A stretch of DNA of 64,000 nt from Salminus brasiliensis (taxonomy: Eukaryota; Chordata; Actinopteri; Characiformes; Bryconidae), in assembly GCF_030463535.1 (NCBI RefSeq), contig NC_132888.1, forward strand, positions 9,934,081 through 9,998,080. The letters run 5' to 3'. Positions 51,501 to 57,769 of the stretch are shown here, piece by piece. The translations under genes were made by a program, and so were the position numbers. Position 1 is the first letter of the stretch, and each line of letters opens with the position of its first letter. The notes under the pieces are model-generated. The model was not told where the DNA came from. It did not search any database and saw only the letters and a list, made by a program, of their open reading frames with translations.

Positions 51501-54500
51501 GCACTGCAACGAAGCAATGTAGGGGAGAGCGCCATGGAGAGAGCAAGGCGTAGGCTGTTGATGGCTAGTAGCATAACCGGGATTCAAACCAGCGATTCTC
51601 TGACCATAGGGACAGCGGCTTAGGTCGCTGGACCACCCGGGGCTCCCATGTACTCGTTACCATTTACCGTAGTCTTTTATTAAACACAACAACCTTTGCT
51701 CCAAGTCCCCATGCACCCTTGGGTGGGTAAAAATAATATTAACCAGTAATACCATTCTCCACCGTCTCCTTCCATCACTTTCACTCAGCTAGCTCAGAGA
51801 CCCTGTCTCTACACATAGTATTTTTTTTTTAAACAAAAATCTTGATGTTTAAGAAACAACACTGATCAAAATTAGAGAACACTTTCAGATAACTCCCAGT
51901 TATTGCTGTTAATCTGGCACCTGGTGCTAATTTCCCTAATGATCTGACAAATCCCATTTAACTGGCAGCCAGACCTTCCAGTTTTCACTGATTCTGCAAG
52001 ATGGTGAGCCGTCCCAAAGTGACCGAAACCCTCCGGCAGCAGGGTTGTCCAGGTGAAGGCCAAAGGGATGTCCCCATCAGCCATGGCACAAGAAGTTGGT
52101 CGTTGCAAATCTGTAATTTGTAGAATATTGCATCTTCACAACGTCACAAACTCATTTAAGGCCGCCAAGAACGCTGCTCGTCCACAAAAGACAAATGCAA
52201 GACAGGACAGACTAATTCGGAGAAGCTCCGAAGGGCAATCGGTTCAGCGGGGTCTCAACGTTTATGAGCATCCGGACTAAAAGTCCGCTCTGCAGTGACC
52301 AAACCTCTTATTAGCGGAAAGAGTCAAACGGCTAGACTCAGCTTTGCTGAGGAGCATGTTGTGTGGACAGAGGAGAAGCGGTCCAGAGTTCACTTTAGTG
52401 ATGTAAGCGAGTTAAATTGGGAAACCGGGAAAGACTGAACCCAAAGTGTGTAAAGCCGGCAGTGACAGGTGGAGGAGGAAGCGTCGGGCTTGCAGTGAAT
52501 GCAAATGTTTATCAGAACTTTCTTCGACAGCGCGCTCATCACCCAATCAGCCGGCTATTTTCATACAGGACAACGCCCCCGTCACACAGCGAAACGGAGA
52601 AAGCAGTTCCTTGAAACTGAAAACACTGGAATAATGAAATGGTCCAGATCTTAACCCAATAGGAGACCTTTGGGAAATCATTGGAAACAAAGTTATGGCC
52701 AAGAAACTCACAGCAGTCACCGAACTGTGGAGGAGACTGGAAGAAGCGTGGACCAGAATCACAGCAGAGCGGCGCGAGAGACTAGTGATGTCCTGCGGCC
52801 TGAGCTGAGCAATGAGGATTACGTTATTTCTAAAAAAAAAAATTTGATTTTGATCTCCAGGATATGCATGATATAAAAAAATAAGTCCTTTGCAAAAGAA
52901 AACTTCAGAATTTTGAAAAGAAAAAATAATATATTCATCAGCTCTAAAGTAAAATGATGAAGAAAGGTTCAGGTTTCTGATTTTTGTGTAAGTAAATATT
53001 AAAATTTAAGTTTTAAATCTAATGTGTGACCATGGGCCATGTTTCCCCCCTTATGCAGAAAGGTCAGATTTTCATGCTCTTGTTCCTCCCGAAGCTCACG
53101 TTCAGACGACTCTCGGGTGAATCTGATTGGCCTAATAGTGAAACAGGTTTTTGCACAAATCTGCCACGTTGTGTCTCAGCCAAATTTCCAATTCCCATAA
53201 CACTGCATCAGAGCTCAACAGTTTCACTATTGTTTTTTTTATTTTTTATTAACAAGCATATTTTCACTGGACAGTTTTAGTATCTGCATTTAAGCTAAGT
53301 CTTATTAATGTAATGCAAATACATGTAAAACTACTCTATCTAATCTCCATATTTTACAAATGGTATTAAATCAGCAGCAGCACATTTATATACAGAATAG
53401 TGGAGGTCAGCACTGACCCAAATCCCCATATAGCTGCAATGAATCTGCAATACTTTTACTTCTTTAGTTTTTAATTAATCAAGTAAGGAGTATTTTATAA
53501 TAATAACAACATGACTAAAAAAAAAAGATCCTTAAACACTTGGACAGTTTTCAAGGCCCATGTTAAACGTAAGACCATTATCCATAAGCCCCCAATTCCC
53601 ATATCACTGCATAGAAAGTTAGTCTCTATTAGATTAAACCAACATAAACTAGTATTTTTATATTAATAACGAGACTGAAAGGACCCTAAAACTGAGATCC
53701 TAGATCCTAAAGACCCTAAAACTGAGCCTCACTGACACAGCAAGGTCCTCTCCCATAATACTGTCCTGCATCCGTCAGTTTGATGCTGTTTACAGGAGCA
53801 TTAATAAAAGCTCAGGATTCACAGGACATATCTGCACCTGAAGCACAGCAGAGATGCCACAAGGTGGGTGCAGACCCCCGACCCCCCCACTCCCCTCCCA
53901 GGCTCAAAGGTGGTCTGGTCTCGCCATGGAGATGCATCCTCAATCTGCACTGCAGGTCATCCAGGGCTCCCATCAACAATCTGTGGCAGAGGCATCGCCT
54001 AACCTGCTGGAGCTGAGCCCCTATCCCTGCCCCTCTGCTCCACGCACATGCGAGCAGCTTTCATTCAAAAACAGCACGCTGACTTCCACAGCGGTGCAGG
54101 GGGTGCAGGGGGTCTCACCGTGCACGCGCACTCAAAACAAACTCGCCCCTTATCGTGATGCTAGCAATAAGTGTCCAGTTGGTCTCAGGAGCAAAACGCA
54201 CACCTTGTGCTGTTAGCTAGCTACAATGCTACAGTAGCTCGCCCCCTCCCCCTCCATGATAACACACACACACACGCACGCGCACACACACACACACACA
54301 CAGGGCAGCAGCCTGTTGTAAGGCAGCACAAAAACACTGCTTCTGATAGCAGAATTGCACAGCTGGCGCATGAACTGTAGCTAAACCCACCGGACCGTCA
54401 ACTTACCCCCCTTTGGCTCCCTAATTTTTGTGCGCATTAAAGGGAGCTGCTATCAGATCCGGTGCGCCTGCTAGTCCTTGTAGCTCGGCAATACCCCGCC

Positions 54501-54986
54501 TCCTAATGTCCATTTTGTTCAAACGGCTGTAGCTCCATTGCACGGCTCATAACAAGCCCCAGAAACTTAGCTAGCCAAGTTGCACTCCGCCGTCGCTGGG
54601 CCTGTGTGCTCCAGCAGCGCCGCGCGCGCGCAGAGCTAACCGGAGGCACCGGCGCCCCCTTCACTCACCTCCTCGCTCCCGCTCGAGCTGTATCCAGCCT
54701 CGCCGAGGCTCTTGTAGCCCGCCTCGATCCCGAGCAGGCGCAAGTGAGGCTGGTCCTCGGCGCACGCAAGCGGCGGGCAGATGGGCCTCGGGCCTCCTCC
54801 TCCTCCGCCGCCACCGACCTCGTCGGCCCCGCAGCGGCCGAGCTGCCATCGCTTCTCGGAGCGCAGGCGGCTCCGCGAGGACCACGGGCGTCCTGGGAAG
54901 CGGCCCCGCGCTGCGCCCATCCCCACAGCGCCCGCGCCTCCAGCGGCAGCCGCGGTCGCCGATCCGCAACCCGCTGCCGCCATCAT
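12859..54986 (-). CDS. kmt2b: Histone-lysine N-methyltransferase 2B (MLL-family H3K4 methyltransferase), 37 coding exons
   Basis: Coding exons run from ATG at 54986 to the stop at 12861-12859 and are listed separately. All 36 introns are GT-AG, phases agree at every junction, and the sum is 11,544 nt (3847 residues). An in-frame TAA at 55013-55011 fixes the start. Domain order by residue: menin-binding motif RGRFPGRP (about 28-35), long basic/acidic N-terminal region, CXXC zinc finger (1433-1472), PHD1-3 (about 1680-1870), bromodomain (about 1885-2060), ePHD (about 2115-2225), FYRN (about 2266-2325), taspase site QLDGVDD (2703), FYRC (about 3548-3630), Win motif (about 3640) and SET/post-SET (about 3707-3847). 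It writes H3K4 methylation in WDR5/RBBP5/ASH2L complexes with menin. kmt2a has the same architecture; the igflr1/psenen/hspb neighbours favour kmt2b. Human KMT2B is shorter (about 2715 residues); the extra length is in exons 3 and 29. Which teleost ohnolog (a or b) this is cannot be told here. Confidence 0.93.
13224..13353 (-). CDS. kmt2b: kmt2b exon 36 (SET domain)
   Basis: [40 protein letters not shown]: the AdoMet-binding GRGL region of SET. Confidence 0.96.
13955..14038 (-). CDS. kmt2b: kmt2b exon 35 (SET start)
   Basis: [27 protein letters not shown]: nearly identical to the human segment. Confidence 0.95.
14040..15600. other. kmt2b intron 34 (no further feature)
   Basis: AT-rich intron between the exons at 15601-15708 and 13955-14038. 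I see no conserved peptide, repeat family or RNA in it. Confidence 0.5.
15601..15708 (-). CDS. kmt2b: kmt2b exon 34
   Basis: [20 protein letters not shown], then [12 protein letters not shown]: the conserved pre-SET linker. Confidence 0.94.
15844..16096 (-). CDS. kmt2b: kmt2b exon 33 (FYRC, Win motif)
   Basis: [52 protein letters not shown]. Ends with [10 protein letters not shown], the WDR5-interacting (Win) motif. Confidence 0.95.
16389..16526 (-). CDS. kmt2b: kmt2b exon 32 (FYRC start)
   Basis: [17 protein letters not shown] and [20 protein letters not shown]: acidic linker, then the first strand of FYRC. Confidence 0.94.
16662..16771 (-). CDS. kmt2b: kmt2b exon 31
   Basis: [20 protein letters not shown], ending ALSDWNKYS, the counterpart of human SQWHHYSG. 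The frame was set by the neighbouring exon phases; the longest open frame here is a different, wrong one. Confidence 0.85.
17023..17118 (-). CDS. kmt2b: kmt2b exon 30
   Basis: [20 protein letters not shown], then [11 protein letters not shown]. The acceptor is a tandem TAGCAG (17119-17124), so a one-codon-longer form is possible in frame. Confidence 0.92.
17455..18020. repeat. Probable inverted-repeat element in kmt2b intron 29
   Basis: Left part ACTGTTTACACATGGCATTG and right part GGGTGTTTACACTTGGC frame the segment. Related to the TTTACACCTGGCATTACC word at 9068; class uncertain. Confidence 0.35.
18417..21570 (-). CDS. kmt2b: kmt2b exon 29 (3154-nt exon with taspase site)
   Basis: About 1050 codons without interruption. 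It starts [18 protein letters not shown], is rich in Ser/Thr/Pro/Gln, carries [10 protein letters not shown] at 20659-20630 (consensus taspase-1 cleavage site) and [13 protein letters not shown], and ends with the basic [18 protein letters not shown] block. After cleavage, the MLL N- and C-fragments re-associate through FYRN and FYRC (family knowledge). Confidence 0.95.
21571..22437. other. kmt2b intron 28
   Basis: AT-rich intron; nothing recognised. Confidence 0.5.
22438..22593 (-). CDS. kmt2b: kmt2b exon 28
   Basis: Linker ending [16 protein letters not shown], matching the human SRRPLGG...GPLPSPG segment. Donor GTAACT. Confidence 0.9.
22701..22861 (-). CDS. kmt2b: kmt2b exon 27 (FYRN end)
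   Basis: [26 protein letters not shown] and then NRTIAHSP. This is the FYRN C-terminal half; human has CSRLYWSTVDARRRC and NQTIVHSP. Confidence 0.95.
22957..23035 (-). CDS. kmt2b: kmt2b exon 26 (FYRN)
   Basis: [26 protein letters not shown]: first half of the FYRN domain. Confidence 0.9.
23148..23265 (-). CDS. kmt2b: kmt2b exon 25
   Basis: [38 protein letters not shown], leading into FYRN. Confidence 0.94.
23360..23518 (-). CDS. kmt2b: kmt2b exon 24 (ePHD end)
   Basis: [45 protein letters not shown]: the zinc-binding PHD part of ePHD. Confidence 0.95.
23726..23863 (-). CDS. kmt2b: kmt2b exon 23 (ePHD)
   Basis: [40 protein letters not shown]: the ePHD pre-domain. Confidence 0.95.
24064..24167 (-). 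CDS. kmt2b: kmt2b exon 22 (ePHD start)
   Basis: [34 protein letters not shown], matching human RQCALCLKYGDADSK, the first Cys pair of the extended PHD. Confidence 0.94.
24372..24595 (-). CDS. kmt2b: kmt2b exon 21
   Basis: [20 protein letters not shown], then a hydrophilic linker ending NLRLGLK. HVYAQWR is conserved with human. Confidence 0.9.
24735..24970. repeat. GCGGTCATGCAAAAACC repeat, copy 1
   Basis: TGCGGTCATGCAAAAACCTC followed by GAATCTGGATGTTG and AAGAAATGCTCCAAAATGG. Sister copies lie at 36665 and 41655. Confidence 0.6.
25288..25364 (-). CDS. kmt2b: kmt2b exon 20 (bromodomain)
   Basis: [20 protein letters not shown], matching human LESAFGWFDAHDPKYW. Confidence 0.92.
25587..26100 (+). 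mobile_element. Tc1/mariner-like 5' fragment
   Basis: TA then CAGTGTCTATAAAAGTATTC, ACCCC, a teleost Tc1-like terminal motif, followed by degenerate internal sequence (CCATGCAACTCTGGGAAGAG). The 3' end is not recognised; related-looking words continue to about 26275. Confidence 0.55.
26853..26963 (-). CDS. kmt2b: kmt2b exon 19 (bromodomain)
   Basis: [19 protein letters not shown], matching the human VHSFMEDMVGILMRH helix; ends SYYLK. Confidence 0.9.
27122..27238 (-). CDS. kmt2b: kmt2b exon 18 (bromodomain)
   Basis: 39 codons with an acidic insert ([15 protein letters not shown]) and then [19 protein letters not shown]. The acidic run is unlike human KMT2B and looks like a lineage expansion. 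Confidence 0.85.
27413..27661. repeat. Nonautonomous DNA element with terminal inverted repeats
   Basis: CACTATAGACAAAAGTATTG, GGACAC at the left and GTGTCCCAATACTTTTGTCC, GCTCAGTG at the right, flanked by TA. About 249 bp, no coding sequence. Confidence 0.75.
27985..28196 (-). CDS. kmt2b: kmt2b exon 17 (PHD3 end, bromodomain start)
   Basis: [20 protein letters not shown], then a helical segment with [11 protein letters not shown] that begins the bromodomain. Confidence 0.92.
28543..28563. repeat. (GA)n microsatellite
   Basis: About ten GA units in kmt2b intron 16. Confidence 0.85.
28860..30060. other. kmt2b intron 16 interior, unclassified repeats
   Basis: GCATGGC...CATATACAACATTAGGTGTG near 29070-29130 recurs as GCATGGCC...CATACACAACATTGTGTCTG near 29910-29955, so about 800 bases are framed by related sequence. 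Between them is an unassigned 122-codon frame (29310-29678). Confidence 0.35.
30129..30242 (-). CDS. kmt2b: kmt2b exon 16 (PHD3)
   Basis: [37 protein letters not shown]. In MLL proteins PHD3 reads H3K4me3 (family knowledge). Confidence 0.94.
30635..31743 (+). mobile_element. Degenerate Tc1-like transposon with both ends
   Basis: Left end CAGTGGTATGAAAACATTTG, GGCACCCC; right end GGGGTGCCCAAACCTTTTCA and TATG; TA flanks. Internally 31133-31513 encodes the C-terminal half of a Tc1 transposase ([27 protein letters not shown]), with the N-terminal part broken. About 1.1 kb, internally shortened, in kmt2b intron 15. Confidence 0.85.
31860..33280. other. kmt2b intron 15 sequence, nothing recognised
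   Basis: AT-rich with short open frames that resemble no family I know. Confidence 0.4.
33290..33560 (-). repeat. tRNA-derived SINE fragment
   Basis: TAGTTCCCCCTAGGACTAGC, GGAGGGTACGG and CATGTGCCGGCC match the distal part of the SINE at 2145. AGGCTGGGCTTCAAACCC is a decayed B-box-like word. Confidence 0.5.
33950..34258 (+). repeat. GTGTCCATAAACA-ended nonautonomous element, copy 1
   Basis: Contains TTTATCTGCTCCAGAGAGTC, CTATTCT and GGCAGTACTTCTCTA and ends GGGGTGTCCATAAACA. It overlaps closely in content with copies at 35394, 40850 and 57770, and stops about 27 bases short of exon 15. Confidence 0.7.
34285..34402 (-). CDS. kmt2b: kmt2b exon 15 (PHD2 end, PHD3 start)
   Basis: [32 protein letters not shown], matching the conserved CVRCKSCG...CTxLYEKG segment. 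Confidence 0.93.
34667..34759 (-). CDS. kmt2b: kmt2b exon 14 (PHD2)
   Basis: [19 protein letters not shown] and then a basic KPNKRKRSW end: the middle of PHD2. Confidence 0.93.
34961..35107 (-). CDS. kmt2b: kmt2b exon 13 (PHD1/PHD2)
   Basis: [36 protein letters not shown]: the C4HC3 ligands of PHD1 and the start of PHD2. Phase 0 both ends. Confidence 0.94.
35394..35920 (+). repeat. GTGTCCACAAACA-ended nonautonomous element, copy 2
   Basis: Starts CAAAAGTATTGGGACACCTG, contains CATCATTCCAGAGAACACAG, TTCCACTGCTCCACAG and TTTATCTGCTCCAGAGAGTC, and ends GGCGTGTCCACAAACATTTG. The most complete of the four copies. Confidence 0.75.
36210..36323 (-). CDS. kmt2b: kmt2b exon 12 (start of PHD1)
   Basis: [20 protein letters not shown], then [12 protein letters not shown], which gives the first zinc-binding Cys pair of PHD1. 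Confidence 0.92.
36665..36880. repeat. GCGGTCATGCAAAAA repeat, copy 2
   Basis: GCTGCGGTCATGCAAAAAAA, later GACTTCCATTGAGAGTTTTC; related to 24735 and 41655. Confidence 0.6.
37245..37355 (-). CDS. kmt2b: kmt2b exon 11
   Basis: 37 codons, [18 protein letters not shown] to [13 protein letters not shown] followed by EDCN in exon 12 matches human RVDFKEDCD. Confidence 0.88.
37445..37551 (-). CDS. kmt2b: kmt2b exon 10
   Basis: Encodes [18 protein letters not shown] and then a basic end [12 protein letters not shown]. Phase 1 in, 0 out. Confidence 0.82.
37689..37769. repeat. (CA)n microsatellite, about 40 units
   Basis: Nearly uninterrupted CA run in kmt2b intron 9, about 100 bases from exon 9. 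Confidence 0.95.
37872..38138 (-). CDS. kmt2b: kmt2b exon 9
   Basis: Encodes [15 protein letters not shown], an acidic/Ser-rich stretch and [15 protein letters not shown] linker between CXXC and PHD1, corresponding to human SYDIFEDSDDSE. Confidence 0.88.
38276..38340 (-). CDS. kmt2b: kmt2b exon 8 (end of CXXC)
   Basis: 65 nt encoding [18 protein letters not shown], completing the CXXC domain with its final cysteine (human YRKCDKIEARKMERL). Confidence 0.9.
39258..39660 (+). repeat. DNA-transposon remnant (CACTTTATTAGGAACACC type)
   Basis: ACCAAGCACTTTATTAGGAA, CACCTGTACA, then AAAATCATGCGGATACAGAT and, after an AT run, GCAGAACAGCAGCTCAGAAT. Matches a high-copy teleost element from memory; no intact frame. 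Confidence 0.6.
39778..39985 (-). CDS. kmt2b: kmt2b exon 7 (CXXC zinc finger)
   Basis: Contains the core CXXC pattern [25 protein letters not shown] and QCC, which binds unmethylated CpG DNA. Donor is GTAAGT; the last cysteine of the finger is in exon 8. Confidence 0.95.
40142..40307 (-). CDS. kmt2b: kmt2b exon 6
   Basis: Encodes [37 protein letters not shown]: a hallmark MLL1/MLL2 block N-terminal to the CXXC domain. Confidence 0.93.
40850..41160 (-). repeat. TGTCCAAATGTTTGTAGACA-ended element, copy 3 (reverse)
   Basis: Begins TATGTCCAAATGTTTGTAGA and contains GGGGTATAAAGCCCCCAGCA and GTGTTTTCTGGAATGATGG, the reverse complement of words in copies 2 and 4. Confidence 0.7.
41655..41815. repeat. 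GCAGTCATGCAAAACCC repeat, copy 3
   Basis: ATCGCTGCAGTCATGCAAAA and GGACCAATAGAAATGTTCC; related to 24735 and 36665. Confidence 0.55.
41929..42051 (-). CDS. kmt2b: kmt2b exon 5
   Basis: 41 codons, phase 0 both ends, encoding [18 protein letters not shown] and a Thr/Asp-rich tail. Poorly conserved linker before the RIKHVC exon; supported by frame and splice sites. Confidence 0.75.
42438..42508. repeat. (TA)n microsatellite
   Basis: About 35 TA units followed by TATATTTTATAATTT-type palindromic AT sequence to 42590. Confidence 0.95.
42948..43156 (-). CDS. kmt2b: kmt2b exon 4
   Basis: Encodes [15 protein letters not shown] and [18 protein letters not shown]. The latter matches the human LLKRAKVQLFKIDQQ segment upstream of CXXC. 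Confidence 0.9.
43335..43800 (-). repeat. DNA-transposon remnant
   Basis: Includes CCACCTCACAACTTAGAGGA, GGATCTGCTGCTAACATCTT and AGGTGGTGCTAATGTTATGG, words of a common teleost DNA element. No intact transposase. Confidence 0.55.
44560..44880. repeat. Interspersed repeat shared with 61740-62010
   Basis: AAATCCTGTAGTATTGCTCC, CTTTCACTTTCAGTGACGGT and TCTGTATCTCTCAGCTTGTC all recur, slightly diverged, at 61830-61910. Confidence 0.65.
45252..45874. repeat. Long foldback element (about 240-bp inverted arms)
   Basis: Left-arm words GTAGTCCATCTGTTTCTCTG, TTTCACCCTGTTCTT and CAACAGTGCTGCTGGAGTGT appear as reverse complements in the right arm (45690-45860). The loop is about 130 bases. No coding sequence; I recognise the family as abundant in characiforms and catfishes. 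Confidence 0.8.
46076..49375 (-). CDS. kmt2b: kmt2b exon 3 (3300-nt giant exon)
   Basis: One uninterrupted 1100-codon frame from TTGCAG to a GTAAGC donor. It holds AT-hook-like basic clusters (PRRGRD, RRRGRS), long Lys/Glu/Pro-rich low-complexity stretches, and near residues 940-970 the strongly conserved block [18 protein letters not shown] shared with mammalian MLL1/MLL2. Longer than the human exon from memory. Confidence 0.93.
49643..49721 (-). CDS. kmt2b: kmt2b exon 2
   Basis: 79 nt encoding [15 protein letters not shown] and then a basic RRNPPK end. The junction GSEE/GAEFRGF resembles the human SDEEEFQGF segment. Confidence 0.82.
50030..50270 (+). repeat. Interspersed repeat (CTTGGTTCCTCCCAAGGTTTC type)
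   Basis: AAGTCTTGGTTCCTCCCAAG, GTTTCTTTCTGCAG and TTTCTCCTGCCACTGTCCCC is a widespread fish repeat; class not assigned. Confidence 0.5.
51290..51650 (-). repeat. tRNA-derived SINE, full-length copy
   Basis: On the minus strand the head reads GGTGGTCCAGCGACCTAAGC (A-box-like) and GGTTTGAATCCCGG (B box), followed by a conserved body to about 51290. Best-preserved copy in the window. Confidence 0.7.
51858..52880 (+). mobile_element. Decayed Tc1-like transposon
   Basis: Left end ACTGATCAAAATTAGAGAAC. Translations in shifting frames give the HTH region ([15 protein letters not shown]) and a C-terminal [25 protein letters not shown]. Multiple frameshifts and stops, so no functional transposase. 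In kmt2b intron 1. Confidence 0.75.
54265..54301. repeat. (CA)n-like microsatellite
   Basis: CA units with CG interruptions at the edge of the CpG island. Confidence 0.85.
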
Positions 54987-55110
54987 AGCTTCGACAACAA
55001 CAGCGACAGATTAGCAACTCAGGCTTGAGTGAAGAGGGGGAAGCGCCAGATCTGAGGGGGGTGGAGGGAGGGTGTGTGTGTGTAGGGGGGTGTTAGGCGC
55101 TGAAGCTCTC
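54440..55110 (-). promoter_or_regulatory. kmt2b: CpG-island promoter and 5' UTR of kmt2b
   Basis: Base composition shifts abruptly to GC- and CpG-rich around exon 1 (for example GCGCCGCGCGCGCGC near 54618), against AT-rich flanks. The first in-frame stop upstream of the ATG is at 55013-55011. The transcription start is not determined. Confidence 0.75.
54669..54986 (-). CDS. kmt2b: kmt2b exon 1 (start codon, menin-binding motif)
   Basis: Begins [17 protein letters not shown], contains ARGRFPGRP (the RxRFPxRP menin/LEDGF docking motif of MLL1/MLL2) and a poly-Gly run, and ends SSSGSEE at a GTGAGT donor. It lies in a CpG island. GC-rich reading frames on the other strand over the same bases are shadows. 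Confidence 0.9.
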
Positions 55111-55203
55111 TGGGAAATGGAGGCTTTACTGTTAGTGCAGCAGTGAACACACAGGGCCAGTTTCAGCTCCCTTTTAGCTGCAAAAAGAGAAATATGTTAA
55201 GAA

Positions 55204-56142
55204 GTACTTTAGCAGTTCATTACAGTAATTACACTTATTTAATTATTGTATTTAATTAATATAATTATTTTATATTGAGATTTGTAGACGTTTTTAAATG
55301 ACGTTTATTTAATTATTGTATTTCATTAATATTTATAATAATTAATAATTATTTTATATTAAGATTTTTAGACGTTTTTAAATGACGTTTATTTAATTCT
55401 TGTATTTAAATAATATTTATAATAATTAATAATTATTTTGTATTAAGATTTTTAGACGTTTTTAAATGACGTTTATTTAATTCTTGTATTTAAATAATAT
55501 TTATAATAATTAATAATTATTTTGTATTAAGATTTTTAGACGTTTTTAAATGAAGTTTATTTAATTATTGTATTTCATTAATATTTATAATAATTAATAA
55601 TTATTTTATATTAAGATTTCTAGACGTTTTTAAATGACGTTTATTTAATTCTTGTATTTCATTAATATTTATAATAATTAATAATTATTTTATATTAAGA
55701 TTTCTAGACGTTTTTAAATGACGTTTATTTAATTCTTGTATTTAATTAATGACATTAAATTATATTTAGATTTTCTTTGACAATTTAAAATTGTGCTTAT
55801 TTACTGTTTGTATTTAATTAATGAAAGTAAATTACATTTAGATTTTTTTAAACGTTTTTAAATGACGTTTATTTGCTTCTTGTATTTAATTAATAAAATT
55901 AAATTATATTTTGAATTTTTAGACAATTTAAAATTGTGCTTATTTACTGTTTGTAATTTATAAATTAAATTAAATAATATTTAGATTTCTTGGACGTTTT
56001 AAAATTGCGTTTATTTACTTATTTACTTGCTTCACTTACTTGAAATACATAAAATGTATTTAATTAATTAAAAATTATATTTAGATTTTTTGTTTTAAAT
56101 GTTTTAAACTGACGTTTATTTACTTATTGCATTTCATTAATG

Positions 56143-56202
<60 letters not shown>

Positions 56203-56340
56203 AAACAAATTAGATTATTTACTTGTCATTAAATAAAACTATATTTAGATTTTTTATATTTTAAAATTAGGTTTATTTACTTCTTATATTTAAATAATGA
56301 TAATTTAATTATATTTTTAGGTGTTTTCCATTTTTAAAAC
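55204..56340. repeat. 84-bp minisatellite, six close copies plus degenerate copies
   Basis: The word TAGACGTTTTTAAATGA recurs with GACG at 55287, 55371, 55455, 55539, 55623 and 55707: exactly 84 bases apart each time. Beyond 55750 the units decay and change length but keep ATTTAGATTTTT and GTTTATTTACT words to about 56340, interrupted by an AT run. Confidence 0.92.
56145..56199. repeat. (AT)n microsatellite
   Basis: About 27 AT units inside the degenerate minisatellite part. Confidence 0.92.
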
Positions 56341-56369
56341 GCCAGAAATGGTGGAACTGATGATTATGC

Positions 56370-56397
56370 CCCTTTTTTTTTTTTTTTTTTTTTTTTC
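56370..56397. repeat. Poly(T) tract
   Basis: A run of 27-28 T. Confidence 0.9.
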
Positions 56398-56791
56398 TGT
56401 ACTCATATAAAAACACATTTTTCTGTCACGAAACCCACAAAAAATATTAACTTTACGGTGCACTGTGGGATTGTTACAGTGCTCTGACATTTGCCACTAT
56501 GTTTCGAGACACCATAAAAAAAAAAAAACATTAAAACATTTCAGACGTGGTTTACCTGGATGTCAGGTAGTCTCTATTGTCCTACCTATAGCTTTACTGC
56601 TGGAAGGACGCTCAGTTCAGATAATATACATATAGGCTAATTTACATTTTGCGATCTAATTACTGGATTAAACAGAAAAAGTAGCAAAAAACGTGCTGGT
56701 TTATAAATACGCGGTGCGGTAGGACAATTTGACAGATATAACATCTAGATTTGAAAGAAGTTATCGCTTCAAAAATGCAGAACGTCTAAAA

Positions 56792-56951
56792 ACTACATTT
56801 CCCATGAGGCAAATCCAGCGCTTGACGTCATGTCGCATCGTTCATGAGGAAGCGGATGTTAGTTAGCTACTCCTCCGTCGCAAAAGCCATTTTCATTCTC
56901 AGATGTGTTTTTTCTAACTAGTTGCTTCCCGATTCGAGCTCGACACAGAAG
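56792..56951 (+). promoter_or_regulatory. psenen: psenen promoter and noncoding exon 1
   Basis: ACTACATTTCCCA at 56792-56804 resembles the ZNF143/Staf motif and is followed by the full palindromic CRE TGACGTCA at 56823-56830. Exon 1 probably starts between about 56850 and 56900 and ends at 56951 (GAAG followed by GTACTT); it has no ATG in frame with the coding exons. Exon 1 is inferred from position and the donor. Confidence 0.6.
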
Positions 56952-57429
56952 GTACTTGTTTGAATGTATTACACGATGCGGTTAGATGTTTCAGAAGGTG
57001 AAGGAAATGTTCAGAGAAGCGCGCATATGCTGTTAGCACTGCATGCTAACCGCCGTCGGCTAGCTAGCTATAGCTTGCTGGGATACAAAGAGACTGTCGC
57101 CAGATTAAACCGTTTTAAATAATAAAGTATAAACAGGAGCAACTGCTTTAGTAGTTTAATTAAATATAGCTATTAATATAAGTTTAAATAAGACCTTAGC
57201 TAGCTATACTTTTGTCCGTCGCGCTTTTGATTTAGATGGTACTGCGAGCCAATCCGCGGGGCTTCGTCGTTTTTAATACACAAATATGAAATATGAAATC
57301 AACGCTTTGTGAATAACGATAATATTATGTGAAAGGACAAATATTTAGTCTTCTCAATAAGTTAGTAAGCAGGAGCTGCTGTATTTTGGTAGTACTGCCA
57401 TTCACAGACAGGGGGCAGCAGAGGCGCAG

Positions 57430-57765
57430 TGATGGTGAGACAATCAGAACCCCTGTTTCAGGAATACTAGCTACAGCACTGCTGGGCAGAGCCTCCCATT
57501 GCTACCAAAACAGCCCCATTTCATTATGGCATGGATTCAACAAGATGTTGGAAGCCTCCTTTTAGCTCCTGGCCCATGTTGACATAATTTCATCATGCAG
57601 CTCCAACAGATTCTTCAAGAGCGCTCTCATGCTGTGGATCTCCTGCCCTAGCTTATATTGGATTCAGGTGTGGTGACTGGGATGACCACTGAAGACCACT
57701 GAATGAATTGTCATGTTCATGAAACCATCTTGAGACGACTTTTGCTTGATGATATGCTGCTATAG
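57430..57765. repeat. DNA-transposon remnant in psenen intron
   Basis: GGCATGGATTCAACAAGATG, CATGTTGACATAATTTCATC and GAATTGTCATGTTCATGAAA are words of a common teleost element (from memory). No coding frame. Confidence 0.5.
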
Positions 57766-57769
57766 GCAA

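Noticed and set aside
51558-51650. A functional tRNA gene
   Set aside because: A- and B-box-like words are present, but no cloverleaf could be drawn and the sequence continues into a SINE body.
12859-54986. Calling the methyltransferase kmt2a
   Set aside because: Domain order and length would fit, but igflr1, psenen and an hspb gene next to it, and the kmt2b-like residues in several exons, point to kmt2b. A phylogeny would settle it.
54606-55028. Alanine/arginine-rich plus-strand frame opposite kmt2b exon 1
   Set aside because: A CpG-island shadow: GC-rich sequence keeps all frames open, and the minus frame has the conserved RGRFPGRP motif.
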